From Streptomyces sp. CB01373 (lineage in GTDB: Bacteria; Actinomycetota; Actinomycetes; Streptomycetales; Streptomycetaceae): a stretch of 64,000 bases of DNA. The DNA is taken from assembly GCF_002803075.1 (NCBI RefSeq), contig NZ_NNBK01000003.1, positions 186,001 through 250,000 of the forward strand. Direction: 5' to 3'. Made by a program: the position numbers and the translations under genes. How positions within the stretch are numbered: the stretch's first letter is position 1; each line of letters starts with the position of its first letter. This document shows, one piece after another, positions 1 through 8,472 of this stretch. Below the pieces are notes generated by a model. That model was not told the origin of the DNA and did no database searches. It worked only from the letters and a program-made list of their open reading frames with translations.

Positions 1-1065
1 GTTCGAGCCGGTCTGCAGGATGTGCGGCTGGATGACGAACACCGGCGAAATGATCATGTACACCGCGATCGTCTCGCCGAGCGCCCTGCCCAGCCCGAGC
101 ATCGTCCCGCCGATCATGCCGCCCTTGCCGTAGGGCAGGACGACCGCGCGGATCATCCCCCAGCGGGTGGCTCCGAGCGCGTAGGCGCCCTCGCGTTCGC
201 CGGCCGGGGCCTGTGCGAAGACCTCCCGCATCACCGAGCACTGGATCGGCGCGACCATCAGGGCGACGACGATCCCGGCGATGAAGGTGGACGCGGTGTA
301 GACGCTGGCGGAGGCGAGCGGGTCGCCCGGCTGGGTGCCGTCCACCGTGAACAGCGGGATCCAGCCGAACCAGTCGGACAGCCAGCGCGAGAGCCCGATC
401 ACGTTCTGCTGGAGGAGGAACAGCCCCCACAGTCCGTACACCACCGACGGCACGGCGGCCATCAGGTCCACCATGGCGACCAGGGTGCGGCGCAGCTTGC
501 GCGGCGCCACGTCCGAGATGAACAGGGCTGTCGCGACGGCCAGCGGAACGGAGACGGCCACCGCGACGGCGGCGATCAGCAGGGTTCCGGTGAGTACGGC
601 CGCGATGCCGAAGTTGTGGGCGTCCGGCTGCCAGGCGGCCGTGGTGAAGAACGAGAACTTGGCGACGCGCAGCGCCTGTCCGGCCCGCAGCAGCAGGAAC
701 AGGCCGACCGCCGCCATGATGGCGAGGACGACGACTCCGGTGGCCGTCAGCTGGAGGCGGAAGACCCGGTCGCCGAACCCGCGCGCGGCCCGGGGCCGCC
801 GGGGCGACGGTTCACCCGACTCCGGTCGGGTGAAAGGCCCTTCGACGGGTTCCGGTCGTCCGGACTGCCCTCCGTCGGACCTCGATCTGCCGGACCTCGA
901 TCTGCCGGACCCCGATCCCTCGGACGCTGATCTGCCGGACTCCGGTCTGCCGGACTCCGGTCTGTCGGACTCCGATCTGTCGGAAACCGCCGTCTCGGAC
1001 TCTGCTCTGTCCGGGCCCGGTCCGTCCGCATTCCTACCGCCGGGCCCATGGTGCGTGGCCGCCAC
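1..1065 (-). CDS. pstC: Phosphate ABC transporter permease PstC (3' end outside window)
   Basis: Inner-membrane permease of the PstSCAB high-affinity phosphate importer. The minus-strand reading frame is open from a GTG at 1065 to the window edge. It contains hydrophobic segments and the family's cytoplasmic loop (EGAYALGATRWGMIRAVVLP, then GLGRALGETIAVYMI), typical of PstC. The GTG was chosen because a GGGGGGAA Shine-Dalgarno lies about 8 nt upstream. The first ~70 residues precede the first membrane helix and are low complexity, with about nine D/G-R-x-E-S-like pentads at residues 19-63 encoded by a 15-nt tandem repeat. No pstS precedes the gene: the next gene upstream is divergent. pstA/pstB would lie beyond the left edge. 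Confidence 0.85.
   Translation of the reverse strand, partial: MAATHHGPGGRNADGPGPDRAESETAVSDRSESDRPESGRPESGRSASEGSGSGRSRSGRSRSDGGQSGRPEPVEGPFTRPESGEPSPRRPRAARGFGDRVFRLQLTATGVVVLAIMAAVGLFLLLRAGQALRVAKFSFFTTAAWQPDAHNFGIAAVLTGTLLIAAVAVAVSVPLAVATALFISDVAPRKLRRTLVAMVDLMAAVPSVVYGLWGLFLLQQNVIGLSRWLSDWFGWIPLFTVDGTQPGDPLASASVYTASTFIAGIVVALMVAPIQCSVMREVFAQAPAGEREGAYALGATRWGMIRAVVLPYGKGGMIGGTMLGLGRALGETIAVYMIISPVFVIQPHILQTGSN
878..1012. repeat. Nine imperfect 15-nt tandem repeats inside pstC
   Basis: Units such as GACCTCGATCTGCCG and GACTCCGGTCTGCCG follow one another without gaps at 878, 893, 908, 923, 938, 953, 968, 983 and 998. The unit length is a multiple of three, so copy number could vary without breaking pstC. 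It encodes the acidic/Arg/Ser pentads in the cytoplasmic N-terminus. Confidence 0.85.
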
Positions 1066-1269
1066 CTGTGGTTCCCCCCACTGTGGAAACAATGTCGCCG
1101 CGCGATGACCGGTCGGCCCGCGCAAGGGAATTCAAGGGCCGGACCCTGTCGCCTCAACGCGCGTCGTGTGGCCGTCCGATGAACGGCACATGCCATTTCT
1201 GTGCGAGCCCTGTGCGCGCGTTCGAGTGCCTCACGCGGTGCGGATCCGTACGATTCCGCCAGGAATGAA

Positions 1270-1288
1270 TTAGGTTAGGCTTGCCTAA
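1270..1288 (+). promoter_or_regulatory. DmdR/IdeR-type iron box
   Basis: TTAGGTTAGGCTTGCCTAA is a near-exact match to the 19-bp iron box recognised by DtxR/IdeR/DmdR1 repressors in actinobacteria. It ends 20 nt before the chosen GTG start of the penicillin-acylase-type gene, so transcription of that gene pair is predicted to be repressed by Fe(II)-loaded DmdR. Confidence 0.92.
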
Positions 1289-1308
1289 ACATGACGAAGG
1301 GGTGTGGG

Positions 1309-3405
1309 GTGGCGACCGAGGTCTACCGCGACGACTGGGGCATTCCCCACCTGCGTGCGGACGGCGTGGCGGAACTGGCCCGTGCCCAGGGCCGCGTCAC
1401 CGCCCTGGACCGGTCCTGGCAACTGGAGGTGGAGCGGCACCGCGCACAGGGCACTTCGGCGTCCTCCCTCGGCCCGTCGGCCCTGCCCTGGGACCGGTTC
1501 GCGCGGCGCGCCCGCCTGGACGACACCGCGCGCCGCTGCTTCACGGCCCTGGAGCGGCGCGACGCGGAGACGGCGGACTGGGTCCGGGCGTACGTGGACG
1601 GCGTCAACGCCGGACTGACGGCCGCCGCGGCCCCGGAGTTCGCACGCGCCGGCCTCACGCCCGGCCGCTGGGAGCCGTGGACGCCCCTGGGTGTCTGGCT
1701 CGCCACCCACATCCTCTTCGCGGGCTTCCCCGCCAAGCTGTGGCGCGAGCAGGTGGTGACCCGCCTCGGCGCGGACGCGGTGGGCCTGTTCGCCACCGAC
1801 GGCCCCGGCACCTCGGGCAGCAACGGCTGGCTCGTCGCCGGCGAGCGGACCGTCACCGGGCAGCCGGTCATCGCGGGCGACCCGCACCGCTTCATCGAGG
1901 AGCCGGGCGTCTACCAGCAGATCCACCTGGCGTGCCCCGAGTTCGACGTTGTCGGCCTCGCCGTGCCCGGCGTCCCCGGCATCGCCCACTTCGGGCACAC
2001 CGGCACGGTCGCCTGGGCCATCACCAACGCCATGGCCGACTACCAGGACCTGTACCGGGAACGGCTGCGGCGCACCGGCGCCGGCGTCGAGGCGCTCGGT
2101 CCGGACGGCGTCTGGCGGCGGGCCGCCCGGCACACCGAGACGATCGAGGTGGCCGGAGAGGATCCGGTCGAGGTGGAGGTGCTGGAGACCGAGCGGGGCC
2201 CCGTCGTCATCGGCGGCCCCGAAGGGCTGGACGACGGTGCGGACGAGTCCGGCGCGGTCCCGGTCGCGATCAGCCTGCGCCACCCGCCCCGTGTCACCGG
2301 CGACCTCGGGTTCGAGGCCCTGCTGCCCCTGCTGCGGGCGCGCCGGGTTGCCGACGTCGACCGGGCCGTGGACCGGTGGGCCGAGCCGGTCAACGTCGTG
2401 CAGGCCGCCGACACCCGGGGCGGGGTGCTGCACCGCGTGGCCGGCCGGGTGCCGGTGCGGTCCGAGGCCAACCGGATCCGTGTGGTGCCCGCCTGGGAGC
2501 CCGGACACGACTGGCGGGGATGGCACGAGCCGCCGCGCGCCGGACTGACCGACGGCGTCGCCGTCATGGCCAATCAGCGCGGCCCGGCCGCCCCCCTGGG
2601 CGTCGAGTTCGCCCCGCCGCACCGCGCCGACCGCATCCGGGCCCTGCTCGACGAGCGCCGGCGGTGGTCCGCCGCCGAGGTCTCCGCGCTCCACACCGAC
2701 ACCTGGCTCGCCTCCGCCGCGCCCCTGCTGGAACACCTCGCCGCCCTCGACGGCCTGAGCGACGGGGCCGCCGCCCTGCGGGACAGGCTCCTACGGTGGG
2801 ACCGCCACATGGACGCCGACAGTACCGACGCGGCCCTCTTCGCGACCGTGCGCTCTGCTGTCGTACGCCGGCTGGCGGCCCATCCCGCCTTCGCCGTGCT
2901 GGCCGACCCGCCCGCGTACCCCGAGGTCTTCCTGCCCTGGCTGGCCCTGCTCCCGCGCGTCGCCTACGCCCTCGAACACCTCCTGACCGCCGAGAAGTCG
3001 TACGGGATCGACCGGCCGTCCACCGTCCGCGAGGCGATCGAGGAGGCAGCCGCCCGGCCACCTGCGGGCACCTGGGGGGACACCCACCGCCTCGCCCCCT
3101 GGCGGGCGCTGCCGCCCGGGACGCCGTACGACGAACCCGGACTGTCCGGCGACCACGACTGCGTGCTGTGCACCTCCGCCGTCCCCGGCCTCACCGACCT
3201 GGCCGCGCGCGGTCCGGCCGCCCGCTACGTGTGGGACCTGGCGCGCCGCGAGGACAGCCGGTGGGTGGTCCCGTTCGGCGCGTCCGGGATCCCCGGCTCG
3301 CCCCACCACCGCGACCAACTGCCCCTGTGGCGCGCGGGAAAGCTCGTCCCGGTCGTCACCGACTGGGAGCGGATGAAGAAGGAGAGCGAGGAGACCGATG
3401 TCTGA
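1309..3405 (+). CDS. desG: Penicillin-acylase-family N-terminal nucleophile hydrolase, siderophore-associated
   Basis: A 698-residue Ntn-hydrolase of the penicillin amidase (S45) family. The predicted autoproteolytic site is G170|S171 in the motif GTSGSNGW, with S171 as the new N-terminal nucleophile; VAGDP-like (VIAGDPH) and TNAMADYQDLY segments follow. No signal peptide is visible, unlike classical periplasmic penicillin acylases. An ATG at 1291 is in frame but lies only 2 nt after the iron box and has no Shine-Dalgarno, while GTG 1309 has GAAGGGG 8-9 nt upstream, so GTG is preferred. The iron box and the overlapping siderophore-type acyltransferase tie it to siderophore chemistry. Homologues called desG have been proposed to install phenylacetyl groups in arylated desferrioxamines. 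The des biosynthesis genes are not in this window, so the substrate is inferred. Confidence 0.8.
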   Translation: MATEVYRDDWGIPHLRADGVAELARAQGRVTALDRSWQLEVERHRAQGTSASSLGPSALPWDRFARRARLDDTARRCFTALERRDAETADWVRAYVDGVNAGLTAAAAPEFARAGLTPGRWEPWTPLGVWLATHILFAGFPAKLWREQVVTRLGADAVGLFATDGPGTSGSNGWLVAGERTVTGQPVIAGDPHRFIEEPGVYQQIHLACPEFDVVGLAVPGVPGIAHFGHTGTVAWAITNAMADYQDLYRERLRRTGAGVEALGPDGVWRRAARHTETIEVAGEDPVEVEVLETERGPVVIGGPEGLDDGADESGAVPVAISLRHPPRVTGDLGFEALLPLLRARRVADVDRAVDRWAEPVNVVQAADTRGGVLHRVAGRVPVRSEANRIRVVPAWEPGHDWRGWHEPPRAGLTDGVAVMANQRGPAAPLGVEFAPPHRADRIRALLDERRRWSAAEVSALHTDTWLASAAPLLEHLAALDGLSDGAAALRDRLLRWDRHMDADSTDAALFATVRSAVVRRLAAHPAFAVLADPPAYPEVFLPWLALLPRVAYALEHLLTAEKSYGIDRPSTVREAIEEAAARPPAGTWGDTHRLAPWRALPPGTPYDEPGLSGDHDCVLCTSAVPGLTDLAARGPAARYVWDLARREDSRWVVPFGASGIPGSPHHRDQLPLWRAGKLVPVVTDWERMKKESEETDV

Positions 3406-4054
3406 CGCGCACAGCGTGAGCACCGCGCACACCGTCAACGCCCCGCACCGCCCGTACGCCTCCCGCGAGGCCGTCCACGAGGAGTACCTCGACGGCTTCG
3501 GCACCGTTCGTGTGCTGCCGCTGGACGCGCGGGCCGACGCCGGGGTGGTCCACCGCTGGGTGAGTGAGCAACGGGCCGCGTTCTGGGGCATGACCGGTCT
3601 CACCGAGGAGCAGGTGGCCGAGATCTACGCTCATATGGCCACCCTCGACACCCACCACGCCTTCCTCGTCGCGAAGGACGGCGAACCGGTCGCCCTCCTC
3701 CAGACCTACGAACCGTCCGCCGACCGCGTCGGCGAGTGCTACGCCGTCGATCCCGGCGACCTCGGCATCCATCTGCTCCTGGCACCCGCCGCGCCGGGCG
3801 CCGAGCGGTCCGGGTGGACCTCCCGGCTGATGACGGCCCTGCTGTCGTACGTCCTCCTGGGCCTCGGCCGCACCCGTGTGGTGGTCGACCCCGACGTGCG
3901 CAACGGCAAGGCCGTCGCCCGCTTCCTCCGCGAGGGCTTCACCGCAGGACCCCTTGTCACCCTGCCCGAAGTGGACCTGCCGGACGTGTACCTGCCGGAG
4001 AAGAAGGCCCAACTGGCCTTCTTCTCACGCGAGGCGGCGCTGCTCCCCGCGTGA
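3398..4054 (+). CDS. GNAT acyltransferase of the siderophore (IucB/RhbD/MbtK) family
   Basis: A 218-residue GNAT protein. The pattern ALLQTYEP ... CYAVDPGDLGIHLLLA ... WTSRLMTALLSYVLLGLG ... VVVDPDVRNGKAVARFLREG is that of the acetyltransferase subgroup that acylates hydroxylated lysine or diamines in hydroxamate siderophores. The first ~35 residues are an extra, probably disordered tail. The ATG overlaps the end of the upstream acylase gene by 8 nt, implying translational coupling and shared control by the iron box at 1270. It probably corresponds to the gene sometimes called desH next to desG. It could supply or transfer an acyl group for a modified desferrioxamine; the substrate cannot be read from the sequence. 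Confidence 0.78.
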   Translation: MSDAHSVSTAHTVNAPHRPYASREAVHEEYLDGFGTVRVLPLDARADAGVVHRWVSEQRAAFWGMTGLTEEQVAEIYAHMATLDTHHAFLVAKDGEPVALLQTYEPSADRVGECYAVDPGDLGIHLLLAPAAPGAERSGWTSRLMTALLSYVLLGLGRTRVVVDPDVRNGKAVARFLREGFTAGPLVTLPEVDLPDVYLPEKKAQLAFFSREAALLPA

Positions 4055-4092
4055 CCCGGGCGCCGCACCGCCGGTGCCCCGACCACCGCGCG

Positions 4093-5307
<1,215 letters not shown>

Positions 5308-5313
5308 GTCCGG

Positions 5314-6336
5314 TCAGCCTTCCTGAAGCGTGGTCAGTCCGTGGTCGATGAAGACGGGGACGAGGTCGCCGATGCGGTCGAAACCCCGGCCGACCGTCTG
5401 GCCGAGCGTGTACCGGTAGTGGATGCCCTCCAGGATCACGGCAAGCTTGAACCAGGCGAACGCCGTGTACCAGGAGACCGCCGAGACGTCCCGCCCCGAG
5501 CGCTCGGCGTACCGCTCGACGAGCTCCGCCGCGGACGGGTGCCCCGGAGCCTCGGCGGTGGTGGACACCGGCGAGCCGGGCATGCCCAGCGGCGTGCTGT
5601 ACATCGTCAACAGGCCCAGGTCGGTCAGCGGGTCGCCGAGCGTGGACATCTCCCAGTCGAGTACCGCGGTGATCCGGTCGTCCGGGCCGAGCAGCACGTT
5701 GTCGAGGCGGTAGTCGCCGTGCACGACGGCCGGGGCGGGCGAGTCGGGCAGCGCGCGCCCGAGTGCCGCGTGCAGCTCGTCGACGCCGGCCAGTTCACGG
5801 TCGCGGGAGGCCGCCAACTGCTTTCCCCAGCGCCGCAGCTGCCGGTCCAGGAAGCCCTCGGGGCGGCCGAAGCCGGCGAGGCCCACCTCGGCGGGATCCA
5901 CCGCGTGCAGCTCGACGAGGGTGTCCACCAGGGACAGCACGGCGTCGCGGGTGCGCTCCTCGCCCAGCGGGGCGAGTTGCCCCGCGGTGCGGTACGGGGT
6001 GCCCTCGACGAACTCCATGACGTAGAACGGCGCGCCGAGCACGTCCTCGTCCTCGCACAGCAGCACCGTGCGCGGCACCGGCACGCCCGTCGGATGCAGG
6101 GCGCTGATCACCCGGTGCTCGCGCCCCATGTCGTGGGCGGTGGCCAGGACATGGCCCAGCGGGGGACGCCGTACGACCCACCGCGAGGCGCCGTCCGTGA
6201 CCGTGTAGGTGAGGTTCGACCGTCCGCCCTCGATCAGCCGGCCGGTCAGCGGGCCCCGCGCCAGGCCGGGCCGCTCCCGGTCGAGCAGCCCGCGCAGCCG
6301 GTCGAGATCGAGTCCGGGCGGGTGGTCGGGGCTCAT
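5314..6336 (-). CDS. Phosphotransferase family protein (APH/ACAD10-kinase-like)
   Basis: A 340-residue protein-kinase-like fold enzyme of the aminoglycoside-phosphotransferase superfamily. The nucleotide loop is near residues 36-60 (EGGRSNLTYTV), the catalytic Brenner motif HGDYRLDN is at 206-213, and the Mg-binding DWE of LDWEMSTLGDP is at 227-229. It is first in a two-gene operon with the acyl-CoA dehydrogenase. By analogy with the ACAD10/11 kinase domain it may phosphorylate a hydroxyacyl-CoA rather than an antibiotic. A TetR-type inverted repeat lies about 45 nt upstream. Confidence 0.87.
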   Translation of the reverse strand: MSPDHPPGLDLDRLRGLLDRERPGLARGPLTGRLIEGGRSNLTYTVTDGASRWVVRRPPLGHVLATAHDMGREHRVISALHPTGVPVPRTVLLCEDEDVLGAPFYVMEFVEGTPYRTAGQLAPLGEERTRDAVLSLVDTLVELHAVDPAEVGLAGFGRPEGFLDRQLRRWGKQLAASRDRELAGVDELHAALGRALPDSPAPAVVHGDYRLDNVLLGPDDRITAVLDWEMSTLGDPLTDLGLLTMYSTPLGMPGSPVSTTAEAPGHPSAAELVERYAERSGRDVSAVSWYTAFAWFKLAVILEGIHYRYTLGQTVGRGFDRIGDLVPVFIDHGLTTLQEG

Positions 6337-6380
6337 CGTGACTCCTGGGAGACGAGACGACGTCGGGTGACCGGACCATC

Positions 6381-6398
6381 ATGCCGACTGGTCGGTAT
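6381..6398. promoter_or_regulatory. Probable TetR-family operator upstream of the phosphotransferase/ACAD operon
   Basis: ATGCCGACTGGTCGGTAT is an inverted repeat (8-bp arms, one mismatch) of the ACCGACC/GGTCGGT type recognised by TetR-family regulators of fatty-acid and acyl-CoA genes. It sits about 45 nt upstream of the minus-strand start. No TetR gene is adjacent. Confidence 0.6.
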
Positions 6399-6604
6399 GT
6401 CGTCCAGTGCCTGTCAGAGCGGCAATCCAGAAGGGTGCTGCACACGTAACCGAAGTACGGCTGCAACCTGGGGATACGTCCCTGTTCGGCTGGTTCTCGT
6501 GCAGCGGGGATCCTGGATGCGAGACCTGGTCCTCGAATGCGCGGGGCGACGCCCTCGACCGTGCCGCTCCATTGCGGCCGGGGTCTTGATTTCGTGCCCC
6601 AAGA

Positions 6605-6650
6605 CCGCGCAGGGTCGGGCCCATGGGCCCATGGGCCCGACCCTGCGCGG
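6605..6650. repeat. Perfect 46-bp palindrome
   Basis: The left arm (6605-6627, starting CCGCGCAGGGTCGGG) is exactly the reverse complement of the right arm (6628-6650, ending CCCGACCCTGCGCGG), with no spacer; the centre is built of repeated CCCATGGG. It ends about 20 nt before the start codon at 6672, so on RNA it would form a very stable hairpin in the 5' leader. It may be a terminator, attenuator or regulator site. Confidence 0.9.
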
Positions 6651-6671
6651 CAGAAAGAAGAGTGCATCACC

Positions 6672-6968
6672 ATGCGAGTAGAAGGGGCTATCAAGCGTCT
6701 CGTCGCGACGTCAGCCGTCATTCTGATGGCCGGCGGCGCTTCGATCGGCATAGCCGGCACGGCCGCAGCAGCAGCCCCTGCCGTGCACACTCATGCGACC
6801 ACCAGCCGGTGCTTCGGCGACGACTGGCGGTGCTTCGGCAATGGTGGGTTCCGTTTCGACCACCGCTTCGACGATGGAGGGTTCGGCTTCGGCCACCGCT
6901 TCGACAATGGTGGGTTCCGCTTCGGCCACGGGTTCAACGGCGGCCCCGTCGTGATCATCGCGCGCTAG
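6672..6968 (+). CDS. Small secreted Gly/Phe/His-rich repeat protein
   Basis: 98 residues. The N-terminus is a Sec-type signal (Arg/Lys at 2-9, hydrophobic 11-30, cleavage likely near AAAAAP, residues 31-36). The mature part has two CFGDD/CFGN motifs (Cys 47 and 54) and then three copies of a D/N-GGF-x-F-x-H-x-F unit between residues 57 and 91. The ATG at 6672 was chosen because GAAAGAAG precedes it and the signal peptide starts there; longer upstream frames run through the palindrome. No family was recognised. The aromatic/glycine/histidine repeats suggest a self-associating or metal-binding surface peptide, but that is inference. Confidence 0.7.
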   Translation: MRVEGAIKRLVATSAVILMAGGASIGIAGTAAAAAPAVHTHATTSRCFGDDWRCFGNGGFRFDHRFDDGGFGFGHRFDNGGFRFGHGFNGGPVVIIAR

Positions 6969-7165
6969 TAGCGGGTGCCGCTGGAACCAAAGGGGGCGTG
7001 CTCATCGCCGGCGCGCCCCCTGTCGTAGAAGATCCGTAGGCGTGCCGGTCCTGCCTCCCTGTCCAGGGGCGGACCGCCGATCCGGAGGGACACTGACGCT
7101 CAGTGGTGGCGCACGCGGATCCGTCACGATCTGCGGCGCTGTCCTGGAAGGTGTAAGCCGAGGGT

Positions 7166-8356
7166 ATGAGTCTGCGGTGCCCGATTCCACACCGCCGGCG
7201 CTCGTGGCGGACCAGCGATGCGCTGTTGGCGCTGCCGCTCGGGCTGATCGGGGCCATCGCGCTGGTCGACGCGCTGACTCCGAACGGGGTGCCGCTGGGC
7301 CCCCTGCTGATCGTGGCGCCCGCGATCACCGCGTCCTTCGCGGGCGCTTTTCTCACCGGCGTGATCGGAGCCATATCGGTGGTGGCCCTGCTCGCCGTCA
7401 ATCTGACCCACCCGGACGCCCGCCTGAGCGGTATGTACTTCGATTCGCAGATCATCGCCCTGGTGGTGGTCGCGGTGATCGTCACCCTGTTCCGGTACCT
7501 GCGCGAGCGGCACGGCCGTGAACTGGCGCAGGTACGGACCGTGTCCGAGGTCACACAGCGAGCGCTTCTGCGGCCGCTGCCCCGCCGGATCGGCCCGCTG
7601 TGGGTCGCCTCGGTGTACCTGGCTGCCGAGGAACAGGCGCTGATCGGCGGCGATCTTTACGCGGCCGTCCGCACCAAGGGGGCCACCCGGCTGATCATCG
7701 GCGATGTCATGGGCAAGGGCCTGACCGCCGTCGGTGATGCTGCGCTGTTGCTCGGCGCCTTCCGGGAGGCCGGGCACCGCCAGTCCAGCCTGCCCGGCCT
7801 GGTGGCCTACCTCGACCACAGCGTGCGCTGGAATCTGGCGGAACCCACCGATCAGGAAGCGGCGGGAGAGTGCTTCATCACCGCCGCGGTCATCGACATT
7901 CCGGACGCACTGCCGCAGATGCGGATGGTCACTTGCGGACACCCGCCTCCCCTGCTCCTGCGCGACGGGCAGGTCATCCCGCTGCGCGCCACCAGCCCCG
8001 CCCTGCCGCTGGGCCTGGGTGAACTGACCGACCCCGACTACCACGTCGACACCTTCACCCTGCTGCCCGGAGACCTCCTGCTCCTGCACACCGACGGCGT
8101 CGTGGAGGCCCGGGACGGAAGCGGCGTCTTCTATCCGCTGGTCGAGCGGGTCGCCGCCTGGGAGCAGGGCAACCCCCCGGAGCTGGTCCACCACCTGAGC
8201 GAAGACCTGCTCGCCCACGTCGGCGGGCGCCTGGCCGACGACGCTGCCATGATCGCCGTCCAACGCACTCCGCCGGCCGATCGCGAGTCCGAGCCTCAGA
8301 CGCAGGAGGACTTGGCACGGACAGCGCAGGCCGGCGCAGGTCGCGCAGCCGGGTGA
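7166..8356 (+). CDS. Membrane-anchored PP2C/SpoIIE-type serine phosphatase
   Basis: 396 residues. Three or four predicted transmembrane helices (residues ~20-110) precede a cytosolic PP2C/SpoIIE phosphatase domain, with the metal-binding motifs GGDLYA (161-166) and GDVMGKGL (179-186) and the later TCGHPPPLLL, TDGVVEARD and DDAAMIAV segments. Such enzymes dephosphorylate anti-anti-sigma proteins and are abundant in Streptomyces. No sensor domain (PAS/GAF) and no HATPase partner are present. The downstream exporter gene starts about 120 nt later. Confidence 0.88.
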   Translation: MSLRCPIPHRRRSWRTSDALLALPLGLIGAIALVDALTPNGVPLGPLLIVAPAITASFAGAFLTGVIGAISVVALLAVNLTHPDARLSGMYFDSQIIALVVVAVIVTLFRYLRERHGRELAQVRTVSEVTQRALLRPLPRRIGPLWVASVYLAAEEQALIGGDLYAAVRTKGATRLIIGDVMGKGLTAVGDAALLLGAFREAGHRQSSLPGLVAYLDHSVRWNLAEPTDQEAAGECFITAAVIDIPDALPQMRMVTCGHPPPLLLRDGQVIPLRATSPALPLGLGELTDPDYHVDTFTLLPGDLLLLHTDGVVEARDGSGVFYPLVERVAAWEQGNPPELVHHLSEDLLAHVGGRLADDAAMIAVQRTPPADRESEPQTQEDLARTAQAGAGRAAG

Positions 8357-8472
8357 TGCGGTCGAGGCCGCCGATCCTGGCAGTGCCGCGGCAACAGCCA
8401 CGGCAGACAGTGACGGTGGGACTACGCCGAGCGCGTCCTCGCCGCCCTGCACCAGGCCCCGGAGGCGGAACA

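Larger units (their letters stand above)
6337..6671. other. Intergenic region with an operator and a long palindrome
   Basis: No coding sequence is supported in these 335 bases between divergent genes. They hold the TetR-type operator (6381-6398) serving the minus-strand operon and the 46-bp palindrome (6605-6650) just ahead of the small secreted-protein gene. Confidence 0.6.

Noticed and set aside
22..930. Plus-strand open frame of 302 codons at the left end
   Set aside because: It is the shadow of pstC on the minus strand; its protein is Arg/His/Gly/Asp-rich without any motif.
6672..6968. CRISPR-like array suggested by the short repeats in the small secreted gene
   Set aside because: The repeats lie in frame within a coding sequence with a signal peptide, with no spacers of uniform length and no cas genes.
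8353..8472. Longer start for the MFS transporter at 8353
   Set aside because: The added 40 residues are not protein-like and GTG 8473 has a strong Shine-Dalgarno; a short open tail ending at 8476 may be a relic of another gene but is too short to call.
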